Assembly (NCBI RefSeq): GCF_004359215.1
Contig: NC_090618.1
Location: forward strand, 760,575 to 824,574
DNA length: 64,000 bases
From: Bremia lactucae
Taxonomy: Eukaryota; Oomycota; Peronosporomycetes; Peronosporales; Peronosporaceae
Direction of reading: 5' to 3'
Positions 43,548 through 53,333 of this stretch are shown one piece after another (position 1 is the first letter of the stretch; every line of letters starts with the position of its first letter). Under the pieces are notes generated by a model. It did not search any database. It was not told the DNA's origin and worked only from the letters and a program-made list of their open reading frames with translations. The position numbers were made by a program, and so were the translations under genes.

Positions 43548-43864
43548 GATGTAAACGTGGTAACTTCAAGGTAGTGTTGTATTGGCAGAAAAGGGAGATT
43601 ATTATTAATATTGTCGAATCACCTCTCTTCATTTTGAGATTGACACAGCGTTACGACTTCGTCTCAATATTATATGGTGCACGCGACAATTGTGTTCAAT
43701 TATTCGTAATATGTTTAATTTAAAGTCTCCGAAGCATTCAGCGATCCAAAATCAGTTTTGTTTAAAAAAGTGTCCCTTTTCGACCGAAAAAAGGTATCTG
43801 ATTCGGCGGCAACTTTGATAGAATATCTCCATTTTGATTAGTTCAATCAACATCGCAACTGACG

Positions 43865-44386
43865 ATGCCAGGTCGACCTCGGGTGATACGAGTTCAGACA
43901 TTAGGCGTAGCTGAGAAAGCTTCGCAGCCAACACAGCGCCGTGAGGCCGTAAGCTATGTGCGCAAGCTTGAGATTGTTGCACACTTTGAAGCCCACAAAA
44001 ATATCAATGATACCTTAGCGCTCTTTTTTCCGGACGTGGCAGCATCTGAAGTGCGTGCCAAGAAGCAGCTAATCATGCGCTGGCGGCGCGATCGAAGCAA
44101 GATCGTGGCAATTTGTGAGGCAGGAGGCGGCCGCAAGACCAATGATCGCAAGGTCGGCATGGGCGCCACGCTGTCTGCCGAGGCCGAGCGCCGAATTGTC
44201 GACTGGATGCACACGGAAAAGGCATCAGGCCGCTTTGTATCCGCCAAACAGCTCACCGCACGCGCTATGGAGGCAGCATTAAAGGACAAGGTACACCCAG
44301 ACAGCTTTAAAGCCTCTTGGACGTGGAGACAATCATTTTTGCGACGGCACGGCTTTATAAAGAATTCGCAGTGGGGGGCGCCATGA
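43865..44386 (+). CDS. CENP-B/pogo-type helix-turn-helix protein, possible domesticated transposase DNA-binding domain
   Basis: An intact 173-residue frame. It opens with a GRPR AT-hook-like motif and a psq/pogo-type helix-turn-helix (SYVRKLEIVAHFEAHKNIND). A linker (QLIMRWRRDRSKI, GGGRKTNDRKVG) follows, then a second CENP-B-type DNA-binding helix bundle (AEAERRIVDWMHTEKASGRF, SWTWRQSFLRRHGF). No DDE catalytic domain follows; it stops at TGA 44384-44386. Either it is the surviving front of a pogo-like transposase or a host gene derived from one. The complete lack of lesions, beside decayed elements, favours selection. That is inference. Confidence 0.65.
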   Translation: MPGRPRVIRVQTLGVAEKASQPTQRREAVSYVRKLEIVAHFEAHKNINDTLALFFPDVAASEVRAKKQLIMRWRRDRSKIVAICEAGGGRKTNDRKVGMGATLSAEAERRIVDWMHTEKASGRFVSAKQLTARAMEAALKDKVHPDSFKASWTWRQSFLRRHGFIKNSQWGAP

Positions 44387-45280
44387 CAAATGCAGGCATT
44401 TAGTTAACATATATATGAAGGAATAAATATTAAACGAACGGCTTTGATAATTGCGCTGGTAATGCGCGTTTCCTCGCAGCTCTTTGTGGTAAAGCGCTTT
44501 GGGATTGTTCTAGGCGAATTCCATTTAAACAATATTGAGTAGAGGTCGCCATGGATGCGGATGAAATAAGTTTTTTTTGCGCCGGGAATCTATCTCTGTC
44601 TAGATTCGATACAAATCATTGAGTTGAGCGCACATTCTTTATGCGCGCAGTGTTCAAGCTAGCGGACTACGTAGGGGCAAACTCGTCCATTTGAGCAATG
44701 AAAGTAGTAAATTGATGGGTAACATCTTGGTCGGAGCACAATGCGCCAAACGGACGCAAGTTTTATTACAATGCGGTGACAGGCGAGTCGACCTTTGCCG
44801 CCGTTTTATTGACGAAAATACTCCAACGATATGCGTCTGACCGTTTGTAGGAAAATTGTTGTTAGCGGTTGGACCATTTGTAAAGATGCTGCATCTCTGG
44901 CAAGTGAGCAAGCGTGATGTTAGCGCTATTCAGGTCATCTTTCGCAGCTTGGACCTCTTCGTTGCTGTCTTTTTGCAAGTGTTTCACAAGTCACACGCTT
45001 GGAGAATGTAATGATGCCTGAATACATTATCGGCAACGAAATTTTGCGGGCCGGAGAGGCTGACATTCTGAAACTGAAGTATCTGTCAATAAAAGCTAAT
45101 TTTAATGTTATCGAAGAATGCAATTAGGTGCAAATATTTAGTGCATCAATGCAATAGTATACAGTTAGAATACATTCAATAAGTAAGTAATCCTTCAGTA
45201 GATACATTAAGATGAAAACAACCAATGTTGTAGGATTGGTCAGAATTTACTAAGCAAGGTTGATAAGGCACCTCGGCAAT
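44387..45280. other. Intergenic, with a WW-domain-like remnant
   Basis: No intact gene. At 44728-44796 the plus strand reads W-S-E-H-N-A-P-N-G-R-K-F-Y-Y-N, then AVTGESTF, the pattern of the WW domains of PRP40/TCERG1-type splicing factors but with Phe for the last Trp. An in-frame TGA lies 13 bases upstream and a TAG about 50 bases downstream, so it is a fragment. Confidence 0.35.
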
Positions 45281-45797
45281 ATGAGCTGGCGCGCACAAAT
45301 CTCTCGCAGTATCAAAGAGCTTCGCTTTGTCGCATGTGATACCTCCGAGCATAGTGCGGGTCTGCGGTAAGTATTGTCATCCGCGATTTTAGCCTCGCTT
45401 TGTAAATTCTGACGGATTGTGTCGCGTCATGCTCAGCACTTTCTTCCGCAAAAACTACACGGAGCTGAAAATGCTAAACCCACTCACCCCCATGGTGTAC
45501 CGTGAGGCAGAAGAGATGGATCCTTTTGTATACGCACGATTTGATTGGGGTGAGGAAAAGAAGGTTCCAGTACCTGATAAGAGTGACAAGGAGATCCTCG
45601 CAGTGCTTAAAGGCCTCGTCGACCACGGCCTCGGGCTTCCAAAGTCCCCAGAAAGCGATATCATTGTGGCCGCCCCAATTATTGAGGCTTTCAAGGGTGA
45701 GGACGCCTATGAGCCCCTGAATCTCACTTGGGACGGGAAGTCGGTGCGCCGCAATCCGGCCTTTGACATTCCTATAGAAGAAGCACTGAAGGCCTAA
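45281..45797 (+). CDS. NDUFA2: NADH:ubiquinone oxidoreductase subunit NDUFA2 (B8)
   Basis: Accessory subunit of mitochondrial complex I with a thioredoxin-like fold (L51/S25/CI-B8 family). Exon 1 is 45281-45366 (MSWRAQISRSIKELRF), intron 45367-45436 (GTAAGT...CTCAG), exon 2 45437-45797, total 148 residues. The family landmarks SAGLRTFFRKNYTELK across the junction, NPLTPMVYREAE, VYARFDWGEEKKV and ILAVLKGLVDHG are in order. The C-terminus runs about 50 residues past the usual B8 end (from GLPKSPESDI onward) and may be a lineage-specific extension. Confidence 0.9.
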
Positions 45798-46003
45798 GCC
45801 GGACCAGATTGAGTGAAAAAGAGTCATTTAGTTATATGGCTTGTCGGGTTATGGAATTTTTGCCAAATAGTTACGTCGTGTACGATGTAAAAAAATGCTT
45901 AAACTGGCTTAGTATAACTTGGAATGCACAAATTTTTAAAAAAAGAAATTGTTCTACGACCACCGAGTAAAAAAATCAGGAGATACTAGAAAGCTAGGTT
46001 TCC

Positions 46004-47255
46004 TCACGATGGAGGCACTGAACCAACAACTGCCGGACCTGGGGATGTGTGAAGCTGCTGCTCAATTAAATGCGCTTCCAGCTGAGGAGGCAGCTCCTCC
46101 CCAACTTCAATATTTGTTAGCTCGGGAGCCCTCCGGTCACCGCGAATCGCACGCATGACACGCTCTTGCTCGTCGTTGTGATGTTCTACTTCGTCCAGGT
46201 GGAGACTATACGTCTCAATTAAGCCCTGACGAATCCGGAATGGTAGATAACTTGCGATAGGCTCGGTCAATAACATGGCATCGAGCTCAAGGGGTACACT
46301 TTCCTAATATTTTTAAAAAGTATATATTTTAGTGAGACAAAATAATATAAAACTGGAATATACACAAAATGTACCAGAAAGGAGGCAACAGCAGTCAACC
46401 AGATCGCGAGCCCCCACGCCGCATGGGAAATCGTTCCAAAGACGCTTGCCCACGAAAGCTCCATGACATGGCGAAAGCGAAAAATATAATAAATATATTT
46501 TGCCGTGCCCACTCCAATGTATCCAAAGCCCAAGAGCAGCAACCCTATTAAAATCATGTTCTTTATGTCTCTTGGTGGCATTTGTCAGCCAGTTAACGCA
46601 CCTGCGCCACTGAGCTGAGCTCCACGGTGGTGCTCTTGCGCGTACATGGCAACTCCAACAGCGGACGACAATACGCCGTTTCTTGCCCAATTCAAATATG
46701 AATTTTCGTTACTAAAGCGCAGAACCTACCACCACGAACAATGTAGAATATCATGTCCTTTACCATCCGTCCCTGATTGACAGCAAGGACGACGACAACA
46801 CTCACTCACCAGCGAGTTGCGTAATCGTAGATTTGCATCGGATTTTGCAGCTACAGCAGCAACCTTGGCCTCCCCTTTCACCGCCCTCTTTGCCGCCTTT
46901 AACGCTGGAACAAAATCAGTCGATAGGATTTACAATTGCGTTCTCAAGGTACCTACTCACCATTGCGTTGCTTCAATCTTAATACTTTATCTACTTGATG
47001 TCTTCCTAATTGAACAGAAGCTCCTAATCTGAACCTCGACCCACGACCACGCTTGCTCCTACAGGCTATCGTCGCTGCAGATGGTAATGCTGGCGATATA
47101 GCCGTGCTTTTGACCGCATAAGAAGCAATCGTAGGCTTCAAATGTATCTTTCCGCGTACTTCTATCGATTTACGAGGCACAGCAGCGATTGATGAGCTCC
47201 ATGCCGTTCGCGCGACGACGGCGCGACTCCAGCACATCATTGTACGATGTATCAA
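46004..47255 (-). CDS. Predicted mitochondrial membrane protein, unknown function
   Basis: Six exons inferred: 47255-46961, 46904-46810, 46772-46726, 46681-46602, 46544-46375 and 46303-46004. They join in frame to 328 residues. The first 80 residues are rich in Arg, Ser and Ala with few acids (MIHRTMMCWSRAVVARTAWS, SKRGRGSRFRLG), like a mitochondrial presequence. A Lys/Ala helix follows (ALKAAKRAVKGEAKVAAVAA). Hydrophobic segments come next (NGVLSSAVGVAMYA, LLLLGFGYIGVG, AAWGLAIWLTAVASF). The C-terminal 100 residues are acidic and soluble. Introns 46773-46809 and 46682-46725 are only 37 and 44 bp, so the splice model needs a transcript. The family is not recognised. It shares an 80-bp divergent promoter with 47336. 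Confidence 0.5.
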
Positions 47256-47335
47256 TGAGGCATCAACTGTTTTCTAATTGGTCAAAATTAAAAATTCTTG
47301 ATATGAGCAAATAGTTTATAAAAGTCGCCAGAAAC

Positions 47336-49660
47336 ATGCCACGATCAGACTTTGCAACCGAGTTTCTTCTTCGCGAGCTGCTCTCGTCGCTAGGCCAGCC
47401 ACTTGTGAAGGAATCAGAAGACTCCAATAGCTTCTCTGAGTCTTTAAGTGAAGACACGGAGTCGCAGTCTGCCGTCAAGATGTCTCAATCACGTGTTATG
47501 CTCGTCCGCCATACGAACAGTTTGCAGCAAACCGCGACGCTCGTGGATCGCAATTTCGACATCGAAGCATTCATTCCAACACACGTCATTACTGCTTTAC
47601 AACAAGAATACGATTACAAGACAATTGGACGTTTGCGTGGCAGCGTTGTCCGTGTGATAAAGTACCACTTTGCCACGAGTCGTCGCTGCTTGTCGATCGA
47701 CCCACAAAGCGCCACAACCTCGTCTTCTGTGTCAAATGAAAGTATTCAAAGAGCTCGAGTGTATTTGTGGGTCGAAGCGCTGGCTATTGTGGAGGAAAAC
47801 GAATTGGCAGTTGAGCCAAAGCCATCGATATATAGTCATTCCCTCGTGGCAGAGCGTCTGAAGATGCTGAATGAGTCCGAGCTGGAAAAACAGCTAATGA
47901 ATCATCAAGGGCTTTCGTTACTTTCAGTGCATGAAATCGTCAGCTTTAATGATGATCGACCACTTTTGGAGGAGGACTGTATAATCCCCGAAGACCAGGA
48001 ACAGGAATTGGAAAGGCAGAATGAGTGGGGCCCTTTAATGACTCGTATTGATCGACAGCTAACGGACTCGGAGTTGATTGAAGAAAATGGCATGGTACCA
48101 ATGCTGTTAGAGTCCCAATCTCAATCTATTGATGACAATACGAAAGCACAGTCCACACAGGAGTCAATAACGTCGGTAGAAGACGTGCCGATGGCACTTT
48201 CGGAGCCTTCGTTGGGCCCGGCAAGTGGCGATTTTGATGATTTTGAGTTTTACTATCAGCAAGAGAACATTCGAGAGACGTTTATAGCTGAAAGTGACAT
48301 GGAAAGCAGTGACAAGGAGTATGAAGAACCCAAGGAAGTGATGCCTAGTCAATTACAGGCCAAGGAAACCGCTTTATCAAGCAAAAACGACTCGTGTACG
48401 CCATCTTTTTTAGAAAATCCACCAAATTTACTGGCAACTGTTGACCTTCCTGACACTGCGTTGGAATCAACACAAAGTCTTGCTACGGCTGAGCAATCCA
48501 AGACCCAAGAACATTGTACAACTGATATTGATAGCTTCCACAAAGACAATGAAGACAGTAAAGCACTAGTTGAATCCACGAACGCCTTGCCGTCGACTCA
48601 AATACCAACGAACAAGCGAAAAATGGCCAAAGGATGGCGATTTCTAAGCACATTGACATCAATCTTTTCGAACGAAGACGACGACAACAACCTCTCGGAA
48701 AAACCACAAAATGTCGAATCAGCTGATTTTCGCCAGCAATCTACCCACAATTTACAAGAGAAACCCAATGAGTTGGAAAACAGACTTGTGGAAGAAGAAT
48801 ATTTGTCATCACAAGCGACGGTTGTGCTCCAGTATGCCATCGATAATGACGTAGACGCCAATGCTTTTGAGTACGAGGCGAATTCGCCTGACGTGGTGAA
48901 TAGTGAGCTTAATTCTCCTAAAACTTCCAACCTGGAAAACGACGTTTGTGTTGATAATGTGACAGTTCCTGGAGAGGAAAAGGGAACCATTTATCCTCTT
49001 AAGAAAGACTTGAGGATCGAGCAAGAATGTGGCTTGCTATCCACGACATCTGAAGTTGAAACGACATCACGATTCTCTGAAAATCAAGACCTGGGTCATG
49101 ACGCTGACCGTTTAGAACCTCGTTTAATACCTGAAGATCCGTCAAAACAGAATGTCATTAAAAACGCTTCATCAGATCTTGTCATATTGGTTGGTGGTAA
49201 CGTGTCTCGAGCTAGTCAAACCGACTTTCCGTCGGTCAAGTCTCAATGTTCCAAGCGGTATCATCAAAAGCCTGCCTTGAATAACTCATCGCGAAATGCT
49301 ACTTCGCCAAAAAAAGGATTTAAAGACGCTCAACTATGTGTTAAACGTCGTCGACAGGAAGACTTATTGACGTCTCAAGCTCCCAAAAAGGGGTCTTTTT
49401 CTTTTCAATCGGAACGACAAGCTGAAGTATTTTCACATCGACGAAAAAGGTGTGCTTGTGACCGTCAAATGCTGATAATGGAGAGCTACTCGCTCCAATC
49501 CGTATGCTGTCTCTTTGACTCAGACGCACGTAATGAAAAGTTTGATCATGGGCATCGACAGTCGTCACAACTTCGTCGCGTCTGGAAACGATACGAAAAC
49601 CTTTTTCCACCGCTAAATGTGACTCTTTTGAAGCAAATGATGTCAAATGGGAAAGAATAG
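47336..49660 (+). CDS. Large acidic protein with possible N-terminal OB fold (TPP1/ACD-like)
   Basis: A single-exon frame of 774 residues. An N-terminal helix (FLLRELLSSL, 10-19) is followed by strand-rich sequence: SRVMLVRHT, QTATLVDRNFDIEAFI, IGRLRGSVVRVIKYHF (98-112) and ARVYLWVEALAIVEE (140-154). This order resembles the OB fold of shelterin TPP1/ACD, where R-G-x-x-x-R-V and a final Y-L-x-V strand recur. Residues 160-600 are disordered, acidic and Ser-rich. A basic region (CVKRRRQED, HRRKRCACD) and a helical end (RRVWKRYENLFPPLN) close it. The telomere role is only a hypothesis; a plain unknown protein is equally possible. Confidence 0.6.
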   Translation: MPRSDFATEFLLRELLSSLGQPLVKESEDSNSFSESLSEDTESQSAVKMSQSRVMLVRHTNSLQQTATLVDRNFDIEAFIPTHVITALQQEYDYKTIGRLRGSVVRVIKYHFATSRRCLSIDPQSATTSSSVSNESIQRARVYLWVEALAIVEENELAVEPKPSIYSHSLVAERLKMLNESELEKQLMNHQGLSLLSVHEIVSFNDDRPLLEEDCIIPEDQEQELERQNEWGPLMTRIDRQLTDSELIEENGMVPMLLESQSQSIDDNTKAQSTQESITSVEDVPMALSEPSLGPASGDFDDFEFYYQQENIRETFIAESDMESSDKEYEEPKEVMPSQLQAKETALSSKNDSCTPSFLENPPNLLATVDLPDTALESTQSLATAEQSKTQEHCTTDIDSFHKDNEDSKALVESTNALPSTQIPTNKRKMAKGWRFLSTLTSIFSNEDDDNNLSEKPQNVESADFRQQSTHNLQEKPNELENRLVEEEYLSSQATVVLQYAIDNDVDANAFEYEANSPDVVNSELNSPKTSNLENDVCVDNVTVPGEEKGTIYPLKKDLRIEQECGLLSTTSEVETTSRFSENQDLGHDADRLEPRLIPEDPSKQNVIKNASSDLVILVGGNVSRASQTDFPSVKSQCSKRYHQKPALNNSSRNATSPKKGFKDAQLCVKRRRQEDLLTSQAPKKGSFSFQSERQAEVFSHRRKRCACDRQMLIMESYSLQSVCCLFDSDARNEKFDHGHRQSSQLRRVWKRYENLFPPLNVTLLKQMMSNGKE

Positions 49661-49829
49661 GACTCGACGGAATTATTCATCAATGTGGGAAGTAGAGTCT
49701 CAAGCGTTTTAGTAATGCATTGCCGAATTAATAATATATTACAGAAAATCTCTAACACCCCCCGCTTCTGATATCGCGACACCTCGATAGGGAATATTTC
49801 GCTGAATGGGTCATTCCACTGCATCCAAA

Positions 49830-51110
49830 ATCAACCTTTAGAATCGTCTTTAAATCGCCCTTTGGCCTTTAGAACATCACCTTCCCCAAATTACAGAAGG
49901 GAATCGCTTTAGCCACACACGCTAAGAGAGTAGTGAAGTGGGTGGGACTACCCCTTGGCACAGTAGAAACCGTGTTTTCGTTTGGCGATGTTAGATGAAC
50001 TACTTTTAACAGGTGAGAAAAAAAGCCAAGAGCGCCCGCACTTTATTGGCAAGTCATTTAAAGAGCAATAAGAAAGACCAGCAAATCGAGCACGAGGAGA
50101 AGTTGAGCTGGAAAGAAGCGCCAATGGTCGGGGGTGCAATCTTGCGCATGCATGTTAGTAGTCTTCGAAGGTCAAGCAAAGGATAAATTTATTTTATTTT
50201 ACTTGTACCAACTTTTTGCGGAAGTGCATGCTCCTAGTTTTTCTGTTGAAAAAGCATCTTGCTATTCTACAAAGGAATCACACATATATTGCGAAGTCCT
50301 TCGCAGGCCTTTCGAGCTACTGAAGCTTGGAAGACCTGCATAAAGGTTTCTCAATATGAATTTTAGTTATCAACAAGTTGCTACCATTATGCTACTGTCA
50401 TGAATTTAGAGGTAGATAATTAAGGCTGTATTCAGAGGTAGATAATCAAGGCTGTATTCAGAGGTAGATAGTTGCTGCCATTATGCTACTCACATAAATT
50501 CAGAGGTAGATAATTAAGGCTGTATTCAGAGGTAGATAATTAAGGTGGCAACTTGTTGATAACTAAAATTCATATTGAGAAACTTTATTATGCAGGTCTT
50601 CCAAGCTTCAGTAGCTCGAAAGGTCTGCAAAAGGACTTCGCAATATATGTGTAATTCCTTTGTAGAATAGCAAGATGGTTTTTCAACAGAAAAATTAGGA
50701 GCATGCACTTCCGCAAAAAGTTGGTACAAGCAAAATAAAATAAATGTATCCTTAGCTTGACAGCCAAAAGACTACATAACATACATGCGCAAGAGCAACC
50801 TCCGACCCCTGTCGCTTATTTCCAGCTCAACTTCTCCCTCGTGCCCGATTTGCTGCTTTTCTTTTCGCTCCTCTCATGACTTGCCAATCATGTGCGGGCA
50901 TTCATGGCTATATCTCACCTGTTGAAAACAGTACATCTAACATCGCCAAACGAAATCACGGTTTCTGATGCATTACACTACTCTCATGTAGATAGTTTAG
51001 GTGTGTGGCTATTGCGATTCTCTAATGTAATTTAGGGGATGTGATGGTGTACCAAAGTCCAAAAGGGGAACTAACGACGACTCTAAAGTAATAATTGTCA
51101 ATTTTGCGAT
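49830..51110. mobile_element. Long palindromic (foldback-like) non-autonomous element
   Basis: Two imperfect inverted arms of about 550 bp (about 49830-50400 and 50540-51110) flank a short core. Matching landmarks are CCAAATTACAG / CTAATGTAATTTAG at the ends, AAACCGTG / CACGGTTT, GTTGAGCTGGAA / TTCCAGCTCAAC, TGTACCAACTTTTTGCGGAAGT and its reverse complement, and TTATCAACAAGTTGC / GCAACTTGTTGATAA beside the core. It encodes no protein. It resembles a foldback or long-TIR MITE. Arms differ by substitutions and small indels, so it is not an assembly palindrome. Confidence 0.75.
50408..50546 (+). repeat. 26-bp tandem repeats in the palindrome core
   Basis: The unit AGAGGTAGATAATTAAGGCT plus GTATTC starts at 50408, 50434, 50460, 50502 and 50528. 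The third unit breaks after 11 bases and restarts a larger repeat (GTTGCTGCCATTATGCTACT, also at about 50380). Confidence 0.85.
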
Positions 51111-51737
51111 ATACGAAATAATAAAAATGTTTTATGTTGTCATATTAATCTGTAGTTTTTATCTCCATTTTATATTGTCATTCTTAATCTGTAGTTTTAA
51201 TATAATTAAAACAAGCAGACGATGAGGGGGGGTGGCAACACCAAAAGTCTGCATTCTTTCTAACAATTTACAATCCTAAGATAAACTAAACGTTCTTTGA
51301 AAGCATGTGTGGTAATAAGGCAAAAAGACACTTGAGAGTTATAAGAAAACGTAAAAAAACAACATAGACGGGGCAAAGTAAAGACGGTTCCATAAATATA
51401 TTGGACCTGTCACAGAATGTCACACGAATTTCAAGCAAAAGAGGACTTAATGGTGAATGAACACATTATCTTGAGCAAAAAAATAGCCGGAAGTTGCAGA
51501 CCTTGCGGCAAATTGGGAATATGAAAAAACAAATCCCGTGATAAATTGCAACTGGTGCCCGCCATACAGCATGAAAGTTGCATAGAACAGGCATCTGGAT
51601 AGTAAATGTCGCGCCCTTCCCGCTGCGTGGCGAGAGCAAGTTTTTGTCAGTGACTTTACTCGCACTTCTCCATTTTCTCCCAACACCGGGTATAATTTAA
51701 GTTATGCGAATCTATGATTTAAACCTTATCTTATCAT
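51111..51737. other. Intergenic, upstream of the effector candidate
   Basis: AT-rich sequence with a duplicated ATTAATCTGTAGTTTT-type motif near 51146 and 51186. No gene is seen. It presumably holds the promoter of the gene at 51777. Confidence 0.4.
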
Positions 51738-51776
51738 ATGTCGCTTTCTAGGACGCCGAGATATCGAACGCCCAGA

Positions 51777-52802
51777 ATGCTCTGCGCGGTGTTTTTTATT
51801 CTCGTGGCTGCCTGCGCCAAGTCTTCGTACGGCCACAATGTGTCGGTATCCTCGCGTGACTCGCAGCACATTGCCTTAAAATCCGACGAGCATGCTACTA
51901 TTCCAAAAGACGTCGAAGCCATGCGGAGGCTTCGCGTTGCTATGACCACTGATGTGGTTATGCATGGAGGGATTGTTGGAAAACTCAAAGAATTGCTTCC
52001 AAACAATGATATTTCCAATCCGTTTAGCAAGACTAGACCGTCGAAAACGGTAACCAATTCTTATGGTTTCAACGATGTGGTGATGCTCGAAAGGACTCCT
52101 TTTGCCGATAACACAGCCGAATCGTTAGCATTGCAAGACAATGCCATGATGCGAAAGTTCGAGCTACCCACGTTTGCTCCACTTTCGCGGACAGACATTA
52201 TGATGAACAGGGTAATTTCAAGTGATACCTATGCAAAATGGCAGAAGGCAGTAAGCTTGCGTTCGGTCGAGCATTATCAATCTGTGCTTGAACTTAAACT
52301 CTTAACCGAAGAATTGCCATGGTACGGGCTCTCCTCGTTAACTTGGAAGCAGTTGCTAAACAAGCCACCAGGGGTTAAGCTTGCTAAATGGCATCACGGA
52401 GCTGACTTTCAAAGTGTAATGAACTACAACGCTGATCTTGTCAAACTCGCACGTAATTACAAGTCAACAACATTGATTGTCAAGACGTTTGACGAGAAAT
52501 TGTCCATGATGCCTGCAGGCATTCGTGAATATGTCGAGGGTGTTTTAGCCTTAGCAGAACAGGTAATCGTTCGAGGCATTCCTGTGAAAGACGTCCCTGA
52601 TGAGGTCAATGCAGTCATGATTAGGTACTGGTTTGAAAAATACCCATCTATCAAACTAGGTGGAGACTTGGAGAAGCATTCGGTTATTGAATACTTTGTG
52701 GAGCTGGCTGACGTTCAAACGACGAAACTTCAGACATATCACAAGAGGCAAAGGCCTGAAGAGGATATTGTAATGCTACCACTTAAAAAACAGAAACCTT
52801 AA
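51777..52802 (+). CDS. Secreted RXLR-type effector candidate
   Basis: The frame opens at 51738, but the ATG at 51777 puts the hydrophobic core (LCAVFFILVAACA) at the very start as a signal peptide with cleavage near SYG-HN, so it is preferred (341 residues). RRLR, an R-x-L-R motif, lies at residues 50-53 of this form, some 30 residues after the predicted cleavage site, the usual place in oomycete host-translocated effectors. No EER follows. The C-terminal half is helical and Trp/Tyr-containing (YAKWQKAVSL, RYWFEKYPSIKL) and may include WY-type repeats, not proven. It ends in a basic KKQKP tail. It lies alone in repeat-rich flanks, as effectors often do. Host target unknown. Confidence 0.65.
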   Translation: MLCAVFFILVAACAKSSYGHNVSVSSRDSQHIALKSDEHATIPKDVEAMRRLRVAMTTDVVMHGGIVGKLKELLPNNDISNPFSKTRPSKTVTNSYGFNDVVMLERTPFADNTAESLALQDNAMMRKFELPTFAPLSRTDIMMNRVISSDTYAKWQKAVSLRSVEHYQSVLELKLLTEELPWYGLSSLTWKQLLNKPPGVKLAKWHHGADFQSVMNYNADLVKLARNYKSTTLIVKTFDEKLSMMPAGIREYVEGVLALAEQVIVRGIPVKDVPDEVNAVMIRYWFEKYPSIKLGGDLEKHSVIEYFVELADVQTTKLQTYHKRQRPEEDIVMLPLKKQKP

Positions 52803-53333
52803 GAATTGGTATGAATACATCAATTTTCAGTGCTGCTGCCATATTTTATATATTTCGCTCTTTGTATAAAAATAGTTTGACTCGACTTAATTGGCTGGAT
52901 GACCTGTTGTTCGTAATCGACTTCAAGACTCGGCTTCTGGTAGAGCTCCTCTAAGTAACGGGGCATAGTTTGCTAGTACTGCTTCAGTATTAGCCAACCT
53001 GCTTTGCTTTCACGCACACGACGTGCAGAAGAAGAATTTAAAGTTGCTTGTTAGTTGTAGAACCTAAAGGTCCATATTAAGAACGCAAAGCGCAGGGAAA
53101 AAAACGTAACAGTATATAAAAACAGTAAGTTTCTACCCGACAAAAAAAAAGAATGGTGAATAATAAGGTGTAAATTTAGCAGTATCGATGCGCTAGTATT
53201 ATTTGCATGCTCTCTCTTGCGAGTGGTACCGAGAGGGTATATGCCAACAAGAACGAACATCCGTCTGCGAATCAGTAAATATATGTGATCTTATCGATAA
53301 CAACAAACGGATTCATGTACGCATCACGCGTCT
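52803..53333. other. Intergenic, no gene seen
   Basis: Between two convergently transcribed genes. AT-rich, with an A run at 53143-53151. No repeat or RNA gene is recognised. Confidence 0.4.

Noticed and set aside
50134..50782. Mirror-image 64-70 codon frames in the palindromic element
   Set aside because: They are the same sequence read from both inverted arms, differ in length and have no domain. The element is non-coding.
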